NCBI GenBank assembly: GCA_022565795.1
Contig: JAIUMA010000031.1
Location: forward strand, 1 to 36,626
DNA: 36,626 bases
Reading direction: 5' to 3'
Source: Balneolia bacterium
Lineage (GTDB): Bacteria; Bacteroidota; Rhodothermia; Balneolales; Cyclonatronaceae
In this document: positions 7,835-14,924 of the stretch, piece by piece
Position numbering within the stretch: position 1 is the first letter of the stretch
Layout: every line of letters starts with the position of its first letter
Position numbers and translations under genes: made by a program
Notes under the pieces: generated by a model
The model's database searches: none
What the model saw: only the letters and a program-made list of their open reading frames with translations
Told to the model about the DNA's origin: nothing

Positions 7835-8479
7835 ATGTCATATTCCGTAGTGCCTAAGTATTTCACTCAGGAAACGCTGGAGTATATCAATTCCCTTATT
7901 GAAGCCTTCGAGCCAAAGCTCACGGCTTATGCCAAGCAGCTATTGTGGTGGAATCAAAAAGTAAATCTTTTGAGCCGTAATACCGACCTGTCAACTGTTG
8001 AGAAACATATTGTCCATAGCCTGCTCATAGCTTCAGTTGGCAGTTTTGCCCGTGAGAAGGTATTGGTTGATATTGGCAGCGGCGGCGGACTTCCCGGCAT
8101 TCCACTTGCGATATGTTTTCCTGAAAAGAAGTTCTTACTGCTAGACCGCGTATCAAGAAAATGCGCGGCCATGAATGATATGGCCGGCAAGCTTGGGTTG
8201 AAAAATGTTGAGGTTGTTAATGATGATCTCAAGATGTTTCACGTGAAACATGACTCATTTGGATGGATGAGTAAGCATGCCGTAAAGCTGGATGACTTTT
8301 ATAAAGCGACAGCACATCAGCCTAAAGCCAAGGCATATTTCCTGAAAGGTGATGACTTTAGGGAAGAACTGGATGAACTTACTAATGATGTTAAGGTACA
8401 TGAATATCCCATTGATGAGTATCTTACTGATCCGTTCTATTCCGGAAAGAGGGTGCTGATGCTCGAGCTGCCAAGTTAA
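7835..8479 (+). CDS. rsmG: 16S rRNA (guanine-527-N7)-methyltransferase RsmG (GidB), divergent
   Basis: 214 residues, normal for RsmG. It methylates N7 of G527 (E. coli numbering) in 16S rRNA with S-adenosylmethionine. Seen: the RsmG N-terminal helix pair with LLWWNQKVNLLSRN, and the SAM-binding loop VDIGSGGGLPGIPLAI at about residues 78-92, followed by FLLLDRVSRKCAAM. The region after strand four, where family members normally have a conserved S-R-A, reads MSKHAVKLD, so the C-terminal half is diverged. A perfect parS palindrome (8235-8250) is embedded in the frame and encodes the MFHVKH stretch; the centromere site may have shaped this part of the protein. It lies downstream of mnmG and 26 bases upstream of the WYL regulator. 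Confidence 0.93.
   Translation: MSYSVVPKYFTQETLEYINSLIEAFEPKLTAYAKQLLWWNQKVNLLSRNTDLSTVEKHIVHSLLIASVGSFAREKVLVDIGSGGGLPGIPLAICFPEKKFLLLDRVSRKCAAMNDMAGKLGLKNVEVVNDDLKMFHVKHDSFGWMSKHAVKLDDFYKATAHQPKAKAYFLKGDDFREELDELTNDVKVHEYPIDEYLTDPFYSGKRVLMLELPS
8235..8250. promoter_or_regulatory. parS: parS, chromosomal ParB-binding site (perfect)
   Basis: TGTTTCACGTGAAACA matches the widely conserved bacterial parS 16-mer exactly. Flanking A and T extend the palindrome to 18 bp (8234-8251). It lies inside rsmG. ParB loads here and helps origin segregation. parA and parB themselves are not in the window. Confidence 0.93.
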
Positions 8480-8505
8480 CCGCATTTACTATAAAATGAA
8501 CTGAT

Positions 8506-9453
8506 ATGAATTCGACTGAGAGAAGACTTAATATTCTTGTATTACTTCAAAGCAATCAGAATTGGAATGTGGATCAGATGGCTGACCATTTTGGTGTAAG
8601 TAGAAGAACCATTTTCAGAGACCTGAAAACCTTTTCTGAACTGAATCTCCCTGTGACCTATGATAAAGATTCTGGTTACGGAATGATGAAGGGATTTTCC
8701 ATTCCGCCTATCATGTTTAGTCCAAAAGAGCTTTCTACTATATTGATTGGTCTGTCCTTTGTTGAGTCCCAGGTCGACGAAACTATGGTTAAGGATGCTC
8801 AAGCGGTACAGTATAAAATCAATTCTGTTTTGCCAACTGATGAGCTTAAGCAGTTCATGAGAAGTTTGGGTGATAAAACTATCGTTGATCCATATAAAAA
8901 ATATGCTGCTGATAAACGGAAGGGTGGTGACTGGTTTACTATTGCCAACGCGATTGCCAAGCAGCATGAAATACTTTTTGATTACACATCAGCTCGTTCT
9001 GGAGAAAAAAGCAGACGTCGCGTAAAACCATATTTGATTGTTTATTTCACCGACCACTGGACACTAATTGGATATTGTACAGAACGAAAGGGGATCAGGA
9101 GTTTTAGGTTAGATCGTTTATCGGGTGTTGAGCTAACCCCTCAATCGTTTTCGCTAAAACGGGTTCCCGGTGAAAAAGCACTTCTTTTTCGTACAGCTGA
9201 AGATGCTCAAATCATTAAGGTCAGAATACATAACGATCAGCTTATGCGCTTCAAAACTTCTCTTCCTGCAGTAATTGAAAAGGAAACTGCAGTCAAGAAC
9301 TCTGATCATACTGAAATATCTTTTCTTTTCGACAACCTTGATTTCATAAATACCTGGTTATTTTCTTTTCATAATGATGTTAAAGTTCTTGAGCCCAAAG
9401 AGCTCATTGAGAAAAGGGTTATTCTGATTCGCGACATGCTGCGCAACATATAG
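8506..9453 (+). CDS. HTH-WYL family transcriptional regulator
   Basis: 315 residues with the YafY/WYL layout. An N-terminal DeoR-like winged helix spans about residues 1-60 (NSTERRLNILVLLQSN, then FGVSRRTIFRDLKTFSELNLPV as recognition helix and wing). A WYL domain spans about residues 150-215, including RRRVKPYLIVYFTDHWTLIGYCTERKGIRSFRLDRLSGVEL, where the usual W-Y-L core reads W-T-L. A C-terminal WCX-like segment follows. WYL domains sense nucleic-acid or nucleotide ligands in several defence and DNA-damage regulators; the target of this one is unknown. It starts 26 bases after rsmG and may be cotranscribed with it. A second parS lies seven bases after its stop. Confidence 0.88.
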   Translation: MNSTERRLNILVLLQSNQNWNVDQMADHFGVSRRTIFRDLKTFSELNLPVTYDKDSGYGMMKGFSIPPIMFSPKELSTILIGLSFVESQVDETMVKDAQAVQYKINSVLPTDELKQFMRSLGDKTIVDPYKKYAADKRKGGDWFTIANAIAKQHEILFDYTSARSGEKSRRRVKPYLIVYFTDHWTLIGYCTERKGIRSFRLDRLSGVELTPQSFSLKRVPGEKALLFRTAEDAQIIKVRIHNDQLMRFKTSLPAVIEKETAVKNSDHTEISFLFDNLDFINTWLFSFHNDVKVLEPKELIEKRVILIRDMLRNI

Positions 9454-9459
9454 CTGGAA

Positions 9460-9475
9460 TGTTTCACGTGAAACG
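9460..9475. promoter_or_regulatory. parS: parS, second copy (one mismatch)
   Basis: TGTTTCACGTGAAACG matches the parS consensus at 15 of 16 positions; only the last base differs. It lies directly after the stop of the WYL regulator and 1225 bases from the perfect site. Clustered parS sites near gidA-gidB are a usual origin-proximal arrangement. Confidence 0.88.
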
Positions 9476-9513
9476 TGTGGGTTGAGGCGGGGCAGAAGTG
9501 CTAACAATTGGGC

Positions 9514-9548
9514 ACAAAAAAAGGAGAACCGGCAAGCCAGTTCTCCTT
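9514..9548 (-). terminator. Rho-independent terminator on the minus strand
   Basis: On the minus strand AAGGAGAAC pairs with GTTCTCCTT (9-bp stem, extended by a U-G and two G-C pairs to a CTTG loop) and is followed by TTTTTTT. The plus strand has no T-run after the hairpin, so the direction is clear. No annotated minus-strand gene lies upstream. Confidence 0.8.
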
Positions 9549-9672
9549 ACGATCTTAATCTTATGTGTCATTCGCCGAATCGGTAGGGCGCCAAGAAAAA
9601 AATTAGGTGCAAACTCTTGAGACAACATTCTGCTCGAGCTTTTTCACGGCTCGTAAATATGATTAAATATCG
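9514..9672 (-). ncRNA. Candidate small RNA, about 160 nt, family unknown
   Basis: On the minus strand a promoter-like pair (TTGCTG at 9707-9702, 17-base spacer, TAATAT at 9684-9679) lies ahead of a region ending in a strong hairpin plus seven T. Just inside the predicted 5' end, CGAT and TTAATC can pair with GATTAA and ATCG immediately before the terminator hairpin, making a closing stem of about ten pairs. The enclosed part can form small hairpins (CGAGC with GCTCG; CGCC with GGCG). No gene follows on this strand, so a riboswitch leader is unlikely. I do not recognise 6S, SRP, tmRNA or RNase P signatures. The 5' end is only predicted. Confidence 0.45.
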
Positions 9673-9678
9673 AAACGC

Positions 9679-9707
9679 ATATTAGTGAAATCATTCTAAA
9701 ACAGCAA
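9679..9707 (-). promoter_or_regulatory. Possible sigma-70-type promoter of the candidate small RNA
   Basis: TTGCTG and TAATAT on the minus strand, separated by exactly 17 bases. It points toward the terminator at 9514-9548. Judged by eye only. Confidence 0.35.
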
Positions 9708-9893
9708 GATGAACTTGATTAGCTAAAATTAGAATTTCTTGATAATTGATTGATAGCCAATATTTTGATAGAAGTGCAGCTGCTACTCAATTGACGAGTT
9801 AGAGAAAGGGGCGATCTTCATCTCATAGGAGTATTCAGTAAAATTAGTACATTGTAATAACTATAAGCATCATCATTAAAATTTGATTCATTT

Positions 9894-11738
9894 ATGCAGT
9901 TAGTTGGCTTTTGTGTTCCTGATCGGTTTAGTACCGTGTTGAAGGAATTGGCTTCCGGGTTTGAGATGGAGCTGGTTCAGGCAAATAGCGGGGAAGATCT
10001 TAATTCACTAGATGAACTGCGCTGTAAATGTGTGATCGCATTTGATTACAAGGGAGATGTAGAAAACAGACTGAAACTAAAATCAGGTGCAAATGCCATC
10101 ATTGTTTGGTTTAGAGAGGGTGAATCAAAGCTGACTGAAATAGAGCAGGCCCGTTTAAATTCCGGTAGTCAACGCTTTGTGTACAGTGCTGCAGGCACAC
10201 CGGAAGAGTTTAGGGTTGTCGTGGAAAATGTGTTGAAAGACAGAGATCTGGTAAGGCGTATGGAGCACCAGGAGAAAACACTGCTTCGTTTAAATTTGAT
10301 TCATGAACTCACAAGGACGGCACTTAGCCTGGGAAGTGAAGTGGAAATAAGAGAGTTTGTGATGAACAGAATGGCAACCTTCTACAACGCGCCCAGCTGT
10401 ACATATCTGGAATACGGTGCAGATAATGAGCTGTATGTAGTATCTCAGTTAAATTCACGTGGTGTAACACGCCATGGCTTGAACAGGAAAATCAGTGATA
10501 AAAAAAGCTATGAAGAGTGTGTGCGTTGCGGCGACCCTATTATAAATTGCTCAAGCGGAGAAGATAATCAAAAAGGTTTCTTTTGCGCTCCGGTAATAAG
10601 TGATGATAAAACAGTCGGGCTTATTAGAATCAGGTATGTGTCGCCAAAGGTAGAAATTGCTGTTGATCGAATGGTATTACGTGTAGCCGCTGATATTCTT
10701 GCAGCTGCTAAAATCAGGCAGTCGGCTCAAATAGCACTCAGGGCAAGTGAGCAGAAAGCTTCAACAATATTGGATACAACCGTAGATGCTATCATCACAA
10801 TAAATAGCCGGGGAAGTATACAAACGTTTAATCAGGCTGCTGAGGATTTGTTCGGTTATAAGATGGGTGAAGTAGCAGGAAAGAATGTTCATGTATTGAT
10901 GCCATCACCCTATAAAGAAGAGCACGACGGTTATATGAAGAACTATCAGCGGACCGGGGAGAGGCAGATTATCGGTATTGGCCGTGAGGTAACCGGAAGG
11001 CGCAAGGATGGTTCTACGTTCCCGATGTATTTGGCCGTTAGTGAGTACGAAGTTGAGGGAAAACAGATGTTTACGGGAGTTGTACGAGATATGACCGAAG
11101 AGCGGCAGCTGGAGCAGGAGGTCATGAGAATAAGCGAGCATGAGCGACACAGAATAGGTCAGGACCTGCATGATGGACTGGGTCAGATGCTGAGCGGTAT
11201 TGGACTGTTAAGCAGAAGAGTTGCCAATAAGCTGGAAACTGAGGGACATGAGCTTGCCGATGATATGAATGAAATACGGGATCTGATTAAAGAAGCCGAT
11301 GAGTATTCCCGTGGTTTGGCTCGCGGTCTGGTGAAGATAGATTTGGACCGCGGTGGATTTACAGCTGCCATTGAAAAACTGGTGAGACAATCTGAGAGAC
11401 TTTTCAGAATAAAGTGTGAACTGTCCGTAGCGGATGAGGTGGATATTAGCGAGCGTACCAGAGCTGAGCACGTGTACAGGATTATTCAGGAGGCCATAAA
11501 CAATGCGGTAAAACACGGTGAGGCTTCTGAAGTTAAGGTAATCATGACTATGGGGCATCATCTCCTGCGAATCAGTATAAAAGATAATGGCACTGGATTT
11601 CCTAAAAACTGGCGCTCTCAGCAGGGGCTTGGAGTGCGTATAATGGAGTTCAGGTCAAGATTAATCGGAGCACATTTTGAGCAGCACAACCACTCTGAGG
11701 GTGGTGCGATAATAACATGCTCTGTACCGAATCCTTAG
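9894..11738 (+). CDS. Sensor histidine kinase: receiver-like, Cys-rich GAF, FixL-like PAS, HisKA_3
   Basis: 614 residues without transmembrane segments, so cytosolic. Order: a receiver-like N-terminal domain (about 1-115), a short coiled coil, a GAF-like domain (about 140-265), PAS (about 285-405), then HisKA_3 with phospho-acceptor His426 (GQDLHDGLGQ) and an ATPase domain (INNAVKHGE, DNGTGFP, GLGVRIMEFRSRL). The GAF part carries Cys209-x2-Cys212-x6-Cys219-x11-Cys231, a possible metal, Fe-S or disulfide site. The PAS closely resembles FixL. His344 (EEHDGYM) sits where FixL has its haem-binding histidine, and Arg364 (IIGIGR) lies 20 residues later as FixL Arg220 does. The FixL Arg206 position is Asn, and many non-haem PAS domains also keep this motif. 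The NarL-type regulator follows after 19 bases. Oxygen or redox sensing is an inference. Confidence 0.92.
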   Translation: MQLVGFCVPDRFSTVLKELASGFEMELVQANSGEDLNSLDELRCKCVIAFDYKGDVENRLKLKSGANAIIVWFREGESKLTEIEQARLNSGSQRFVYSAAGTPEEFRVVVENVLKDRDLVRRMEHQEKTLLRLNLIHELTRTALSLGSEVEIREFVMNRMATFYNAPSCTYLEYGADNELYVVSQLNSRGVTRHGLNRKISDKKSYEECVRCGDPIINCSSGEDNQKGFFCAPVISDDKTVGLIRIRYVSPKVEIAVDRMVLRVAADILAAAKIRQSAQIALRASEQKASTILDTTVDAIITINSRGSIQTFNQAAEDLFGYKMGEVAGKNVHVLMPSPYKEEHDGYMKNYQRTGERQIIGIGREVTGRRKDGSTFPMYLAVSEYEVEGKQMFTGVVRDMTEERQLEQEVMRISEHERHRIGQDLHDGLGQMLSGIGLLSRRVANKLETEGHELADDMNEIRDLIKEADEYSRGLARGLVKIDLDRGGFTAAIEKLVRQSERLFRIKCELSVADEVDISERTRAEHVYRIIQEAINNAVKHGEASEVKVIMTMGHHLLRISIKDNGTGFPKNWRSQQGLGVRIMEFRSRLIGAHFEQHNHSEGGAIITCSVPNP

Positions 11739-11757
11739 ATAATTTGTATATTCGCAC

Positions 11758-12399
11758 ATGAAAAAAAGAATCTTACTTGTAGATGACCATCCGCTGATCC
11801 GAAAAGGAATCGGGCTTACTCTTGAGGAGTCTCTGTATTATGAAGTGTGCTGTCAGCTCTCTTCAGCCGAAGAGACGATTAACCGAATTGGTGAACTGAA
11901 GCCCGACGGAGCCGTAATCGATATTTCCCTGACCGGAATGAACGGCATAGAATTGGTTAAGCACATCAGAACGATGGACAAAGAGATGAAGATTCTGATG
12001 GTCTCAAGGCATGATGAAGATTTGTATGCCGAAAGAGCACTGCGCGCAGGGGCAAACGGTTATCTGATGAAACAGGTAGCCGCCGAGGAGCTTAACAATG
12101 CCCTGGATAAAATATTTAATGGCGGAATATATCTGAGTGAGGAAATCAGTTCGCGCATGCTTCAGCAGGCAATGGGGAAAGGGCCTAAAGGAGAGCAGTC
12201 ACCGCTGGAAGTGCTGAGTGACAGAGAACTTGAAGTGTTTGAGCTAACGGGTGTGGGTCAGTCTACTAAGGAGATTGCCGACAGAATGCATGTGTCTGCA
12301 AAAACCGTTGAAACCTACAAAGCGAGAATAAGAGAAAAGCTGGGACATGAAAACAGCCACGAGCTCGCAAGGGCGGCTATGAAGTGGGTTGAGGGATAA
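11758..12399 (+). CDS. NarL/FixJ-family response regulator
   Basis: 213 residues. The receiver domain (about 1-120) has the acidic pair in LLVDDHPLIRKG, phospho-acceptor Asp55 in GAVIDISLTGMNG, and the Lys of GYLMKQV. A LuxR/NarL helix-turn-helix (about 145-210) follows: LSDRELEVFELTGVGQSTKEIADRMHVSAKTVETYKARIREKL, with the recognition helix at VSAKTVETYKARI. It is encoded 19 bases after the sensor kinase, so the two form a standard two-component pair. NarL-family regulators commonly bind inverted heptamers such as TACCCCT or GTAGGG. Such a palindrome plus two extra half-sites occurs at 12643-12708, ahead of the next gene, making the porin and YceI genes its probable targets (inference). Confidence 0.96.
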   Translation: MKKRILLVDDHPLIRKGIGLTLEESLYYEVCCQLSSAEETINRIGELKPDGAVIDISLTGMNGIELVKHIRTMDKEMKILMVSRHDEDLYAERALRAGANGYLMKQVAAEELNNALDKIFNGGIYLSEEISSRMLQQAMGKGPKGEQSPLEVLSDRELEVFELTGVGQSTKEIADRMHVSAKTVETYKARIREKLGHENSHELARAAMKWVEG

Positions 12400-12830
12400 A
12401 GAGAAGTAGCCACAGCTTCCTAATTCTTGATTGCATCAACAGCTTTGTGTATAGTTGCAAACCGTTTAATGCACTACACGCCGCCCTTCCAACATTGTGC
12501 ATCAGTCGTATTTCATTAAATAAGTCTGTTTTGCAATTATATACCCGACAGACTGCGTACCCGGGAATAGTGCCCCAGTTTACTTTAAAAGACATTTTAG
12601 AGTCTAATAGTGAATGCAGCCCATTCGGTATTCGCAGCGTAATGTAGGGGAAACCCCTACAAGCTATTAATCCACTCCCCTACAAAAGGAAGGCGAGTAA
12701 ACCCTACAATGATAATCTAATATTAGTCTTATAATATGAGTGTTGATTGGCAAAGCAGTTAGCATAGCAAAATCACAGATTTTTTAAACAACACGAAAGA
12801 ACAATAAACACTCTCTTAAATTTCAATACT
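12400..12830. other. Intergenic regulatory region upstream of the porin-like gene
   Basis: 431 bases with no credible gene. The main content is the operator-like array at 12643-12708. Downstream of it is an AT-rich stretch (12711-12830) expected to hold the promoter and a leader of some length. The 12447-12647 frame has no protein character. Confidence 0.6.
12643..12708. promoter_or_regulatory. Operator array: NarL/NreC-like palindrome plus two direct half-sites
   Basis: TGTAGGGGAAACCCCTACA (12643-12661) is a perfect palindrome of two 8-base arms around AAA. The half-site CCCCTACA recurs at 12677-12684 and as ACCCTACA at 12701-12708. The start-to-start spacings are 23 and 24 bases, close to two helical turns and regular. 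The motif resembles sites of NarL-family regulators such as NreC (GTAGGG-N4-CCCTAC, from memory). A NarL-type regulator is encoded directly upstream. Confidence 0.65.
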
Positions 12831-14102
12831 ATGAAATCAATTGTAACGAAAATCACTCTCCTGGTTGTAGCCATTTCGATGATGGCCGTTAGCGTTTACG
12901 CGCAGCAGTCACGCGACCTTCAGTACTTCCGGGCACCAGATCAAACCGGTATCAACATATTTGAAGCTCCGGCTGAAACAGATGTTGAGTTTAACGGCGT
13001 AAACGTTCGCATAGGCGGATCAAACACGCTTCAGTTCCAGGCGCTGGATCACTCCACAGACGGAACAGCAGACATCTTCTCAATTGGTCCAAACTTTAAC
13101 CTGGCTACATCTAACCTTGATATAGATGCACAGCTGGCTCCGGGCATGAGAATGCACCTGAGAACCTACCTCTCTTCAAGACACCACGCGCAGCCATACG
13201 TTAAAGGTGGTTACCTTCAGGTGGACCGACTGGACTTCATCCAGGAAGACTTCCTTGCAGAGTACATGCAGTACCTGCAAATCAAGTTTGGTCACATGGA
13301 AATCAACTATGGTGATGCTCACTTCAGAAGAAGCGATAACGGACAAACGATCTTTAACCCATTCGTAGGTAACCTGATTATGGATGCCTTTACTACTGAG
13401 GTTGGTGGTGAAATTCTGTTCAGAAATAATGGCTGGCTGGCAATGGTTGGAATGACCAATGGTAAACTGAACCAAAACGTAATTGAGCCGGCTGAAGGCC
13501 AGCTTGCAACTCACGTATCGTTAGTGGGTAAATTAGGCTGGGACAAGCAGATTAACGAAGACCTGCGCGTACGTCTTACAGGTTCTGTGTATCACACGGG
13601 CCGCTCTGCAAGAACCTATCTGTATGCTGGTGACCGTGCAGGATCGCGCTACTACAACATCCTTACCGAAAACTCTGGTGAGTTCCGTATCCCCCGTTTC
13701 GACCCTGCATTCAACAACGAGCTTACATCTATAATGATCAACCCGTTCGTTCGCTACAAAGGTCTTGAGTTCTTCGGCGTAATCGAAACTTCCAGCGGTA
13801 AAGCTCGTGCAGAAGACAGCAGAAGAAACTTCCAGCAATACGCTGCAGACCTTCTATACCGTTTCGGGAATAACGACGATTTCTACATCGGCGGACGTTA
13901 CAACCTGGTAACTGGCGAAACCAACGCAGGCGAAGATGTAGATATCACGCGCTTCAACATTGGCGGCGGCTGGTTTATGACCAAAAACGTACTTACAAAA
14001 GTAGAGTATGTGAACCAGAAGTACGACGGATTCAACCAGGCTTCAGTTTTCAACGGCGGTGAATTCAGCGGTCTGATGATCGAAGCTGTAATCAGCTTCT
14101 AA
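12831..14102 (+). CDS. Porin-like outer-membrane beta-barrel protein
   Basis: 423 residues. A signal peptide with hydrophobic core LLVVAISMMAVS and likely cleavage after VYA (about residue 24) begins the protein. The remainder is made of alternating amphipathic strands, often ending in aromatic residues (DFYIGGRYNLVTGE, FNIGGGWFMTKNVLTKVEYVNQKY), and it ends in ...VISF, the terminal Phe expected of BAM-assembled barrels. I do not recognise a named family; it looks like a specific channel or phosphate-selective-porin-type barrel. Substrate unknown. It follows the two-component genes by a long leader with the operator array, and a terminator and a YceI gene come next. The codon choice looks more uniform than in its neighbours, suggestive of good expression, but I could not quantify it. 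Confidence 0.8.
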   Translation: MKSIVTKITLLVVAISMMAVSVYAQQSRDLQYFRAPDQTGINIFEAPAETDVEFNGVNVRIGGSNTLQFQALDHSTDGTADIFSIGPNFNLATSNLDIDAQLAPGMRMHLRTYLSSRHHAQPYVKGGYLQVDRLDFIQEDFLAEYMQYLQIKFGHMEINYGDAHFRRSDNGQTIFNPFVGNLIMDAFTTEVGGEILFRNNGWLAMVGMTNGKLNQNVIEPAEGQLATHVSLVGKLGWDKQINEDLRVRLTGSVYHTGRSARTYLYAGDRAGSRYYNILTENSGEFRIPRFDPAFNNELTSIMINPFVRYKGLEFFGVIETSSGKARAEDSRRNFQQYAADLLYRFGNNDDFYIGGRYNLVTGETNAGEDVDITRFNIGGGWFMTKNVLTKVEYVNQKYDGFNQASVFNGGEFSGLMIEAVISF

Positions 14103-14123
14103 AGCAACACCAGAAAAAGAATA

Positions 14124-14153
14124 AAACCTGCCGGCGCCTAAGCCGGCAGGTTT
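14124..14153 (+). terminator. Terminator-like hairpin after the porin-like gene
   Basis: AAACCTGCCGGC (14124-14135) pairs perfectly with GCCGGCAGGTTT (14142-14153) around a 6-base loop. Only three T end the stem, followed by AACAAAAAAGAGG, so read-through into the YceI gene 21 bases later is possible. It may act as a partial terminator or an mRNA 3' stabiliser. Confidence 0.75.
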
Positions 14154-14174
14154 AACAAAAAAGAGGACAAAGAA

Positions 14175-14786
14175 ATGAAATTACTAAGCACACTTCTTCT
14201 AATTATAGCACTACCCGTCGCACTTGTGGCACAGCCGGCAAACGACGTGGCAAAAACGACTTTCGTAATAGATAACGGCAGCAGCACTATGGTAATCGAA
14301 GGTGGATCAACCGTAGGAAGCTGGGATGCCGATGTAAAGGTACTTGAAGGTGAATTTAAGATAGATATGGAGGCACTTGGCAACGGTGTTAATGGTAACG
14401 GAATCTTTGAGCTTTCCACATTCAGCGTGCCGGTTGGTAATATTGAGTCAGACAGCCGCAGAATGAACCGCAATATCTACAGCTACCTAAAAGAAGATGA
14501 TCATCCCAACATCACATTTACAATGACCAGCGCTGAAGTTACAGAAAACAACGGCAGTTCGTATGAAGTACTGGTGAACGGTGTGATTAACGCAGCAGGA
14601 GCTGATCACGAGGTAAGCTTCACCACTGAAGTAACAATAAACGGTAACGGCAGCCTGGTAATAAACGGGAAAAAGCCACTTAATTTCAGTGACTTTGGAA
14701 TAGATCGCCCTTCAGCTATGCTGGGTACCGTGCGTGCCGATGAAGAGATTGAGATTGTGTATAACCTCGTGCTAACAAGCAGATAA
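14175..14786 (+). CDS. YceI family periplasmic protein 1
   Basis: 203 residues with a signal peptide (MKLLSTLLLIIALPVALVA, likely cut near residue 19). The rest is one YceI lipocalin-like domain: the N-terminal FVIDNGSSTMVIEGGSTVGSWDADV (where many members have S-x-V-x-F or H), the SDSRRMNRNIYSYLKEDDHPNITF block typical of the family, and LNFSDFGIDRPSAMLGTVRADEEIEIVYNL at the end. YceI proteins bind isoprenoids or amides in the periplasm; some are linked to quinone or stress biology, and the ligand here is unknown. A GAGG ribosome site lies about 8 bases before the ATG. It follows the porin gene and precedes a second YceI gene on the same strand. Confidence 0.92.
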   Translation: MKLLSTLLLIIALPVALVAQPANDVAKTTFVIDNGSSTMVIEGGSTVGSWDADVKVLEGEFKIDMEALGNGVNGNGIFELSTFSVPVGNIESDSRRMNRNIYSYLKEDDHPNITFTMTSAEVTENNGSSYEVLVNGVINAAGADHEVSFTTEVTINGNGSLVINGKKPLNFSDFGIDRPSAMLGTVRADEEIEIVYNLVLTSR

Positions 14787-14830
14787 GAGAAAGAAGTATA
14801 AGAAACACAAAGCAGTACAGAAGTATCTTT

Positions 14831-14888
14831 GACCTCATAAAGTGGGGAAGTCCGGTAGGGTAACATCAACCGGCTCCCCCTTTAGGTC
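14831..14888. other. Long imperfect hairpin between the two YceI genes
   Basis: GACCT (14831-14835) pairs with AGGTC (14884-14888). Inside, an AAAGTGGGGAAGTCCGGT-type arm pairs imperfectly with ACCGGCTCCCCCTTT around a loop of about 12 bases. No T-run follows on the plus strand, so an RNA-processing or attenuator hairpin is as likely as a terminator. Confidence 0.5.
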
Positions 14889-14924
14889 GAAACAGAAACA
14901 GCCCGAACCCAAAGCCATACAGCC

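Larger units (their letters stand above)
9454..9893. other. Intergenic region with parS and a candidate small RNA
   Basis: 440 bases between two plus-strand genes. It contains the second parS (9460-9475) and a minus-strand terminator (9514-9548) with a matching minus-strand promoter-like pair (9679-9707). The AT-rich stretch 9710-9893 must hold the promoter of the sensor kinase. No open frame here resembles a protein. Confidence 0.7.

Noticed and set aside
9454-9893. Replication origin in the gap after the second parS.
   Set aside because: No cluster of TTATCCACA-type boxes and no dnaA gene; parS sites alone do not mark oriC.
12447-12647. A 66-residue frame between the response regulator and the porin gene.
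   Set aside because: Composition without protein character, no ribosome site, and it overlaps the regulatory region.
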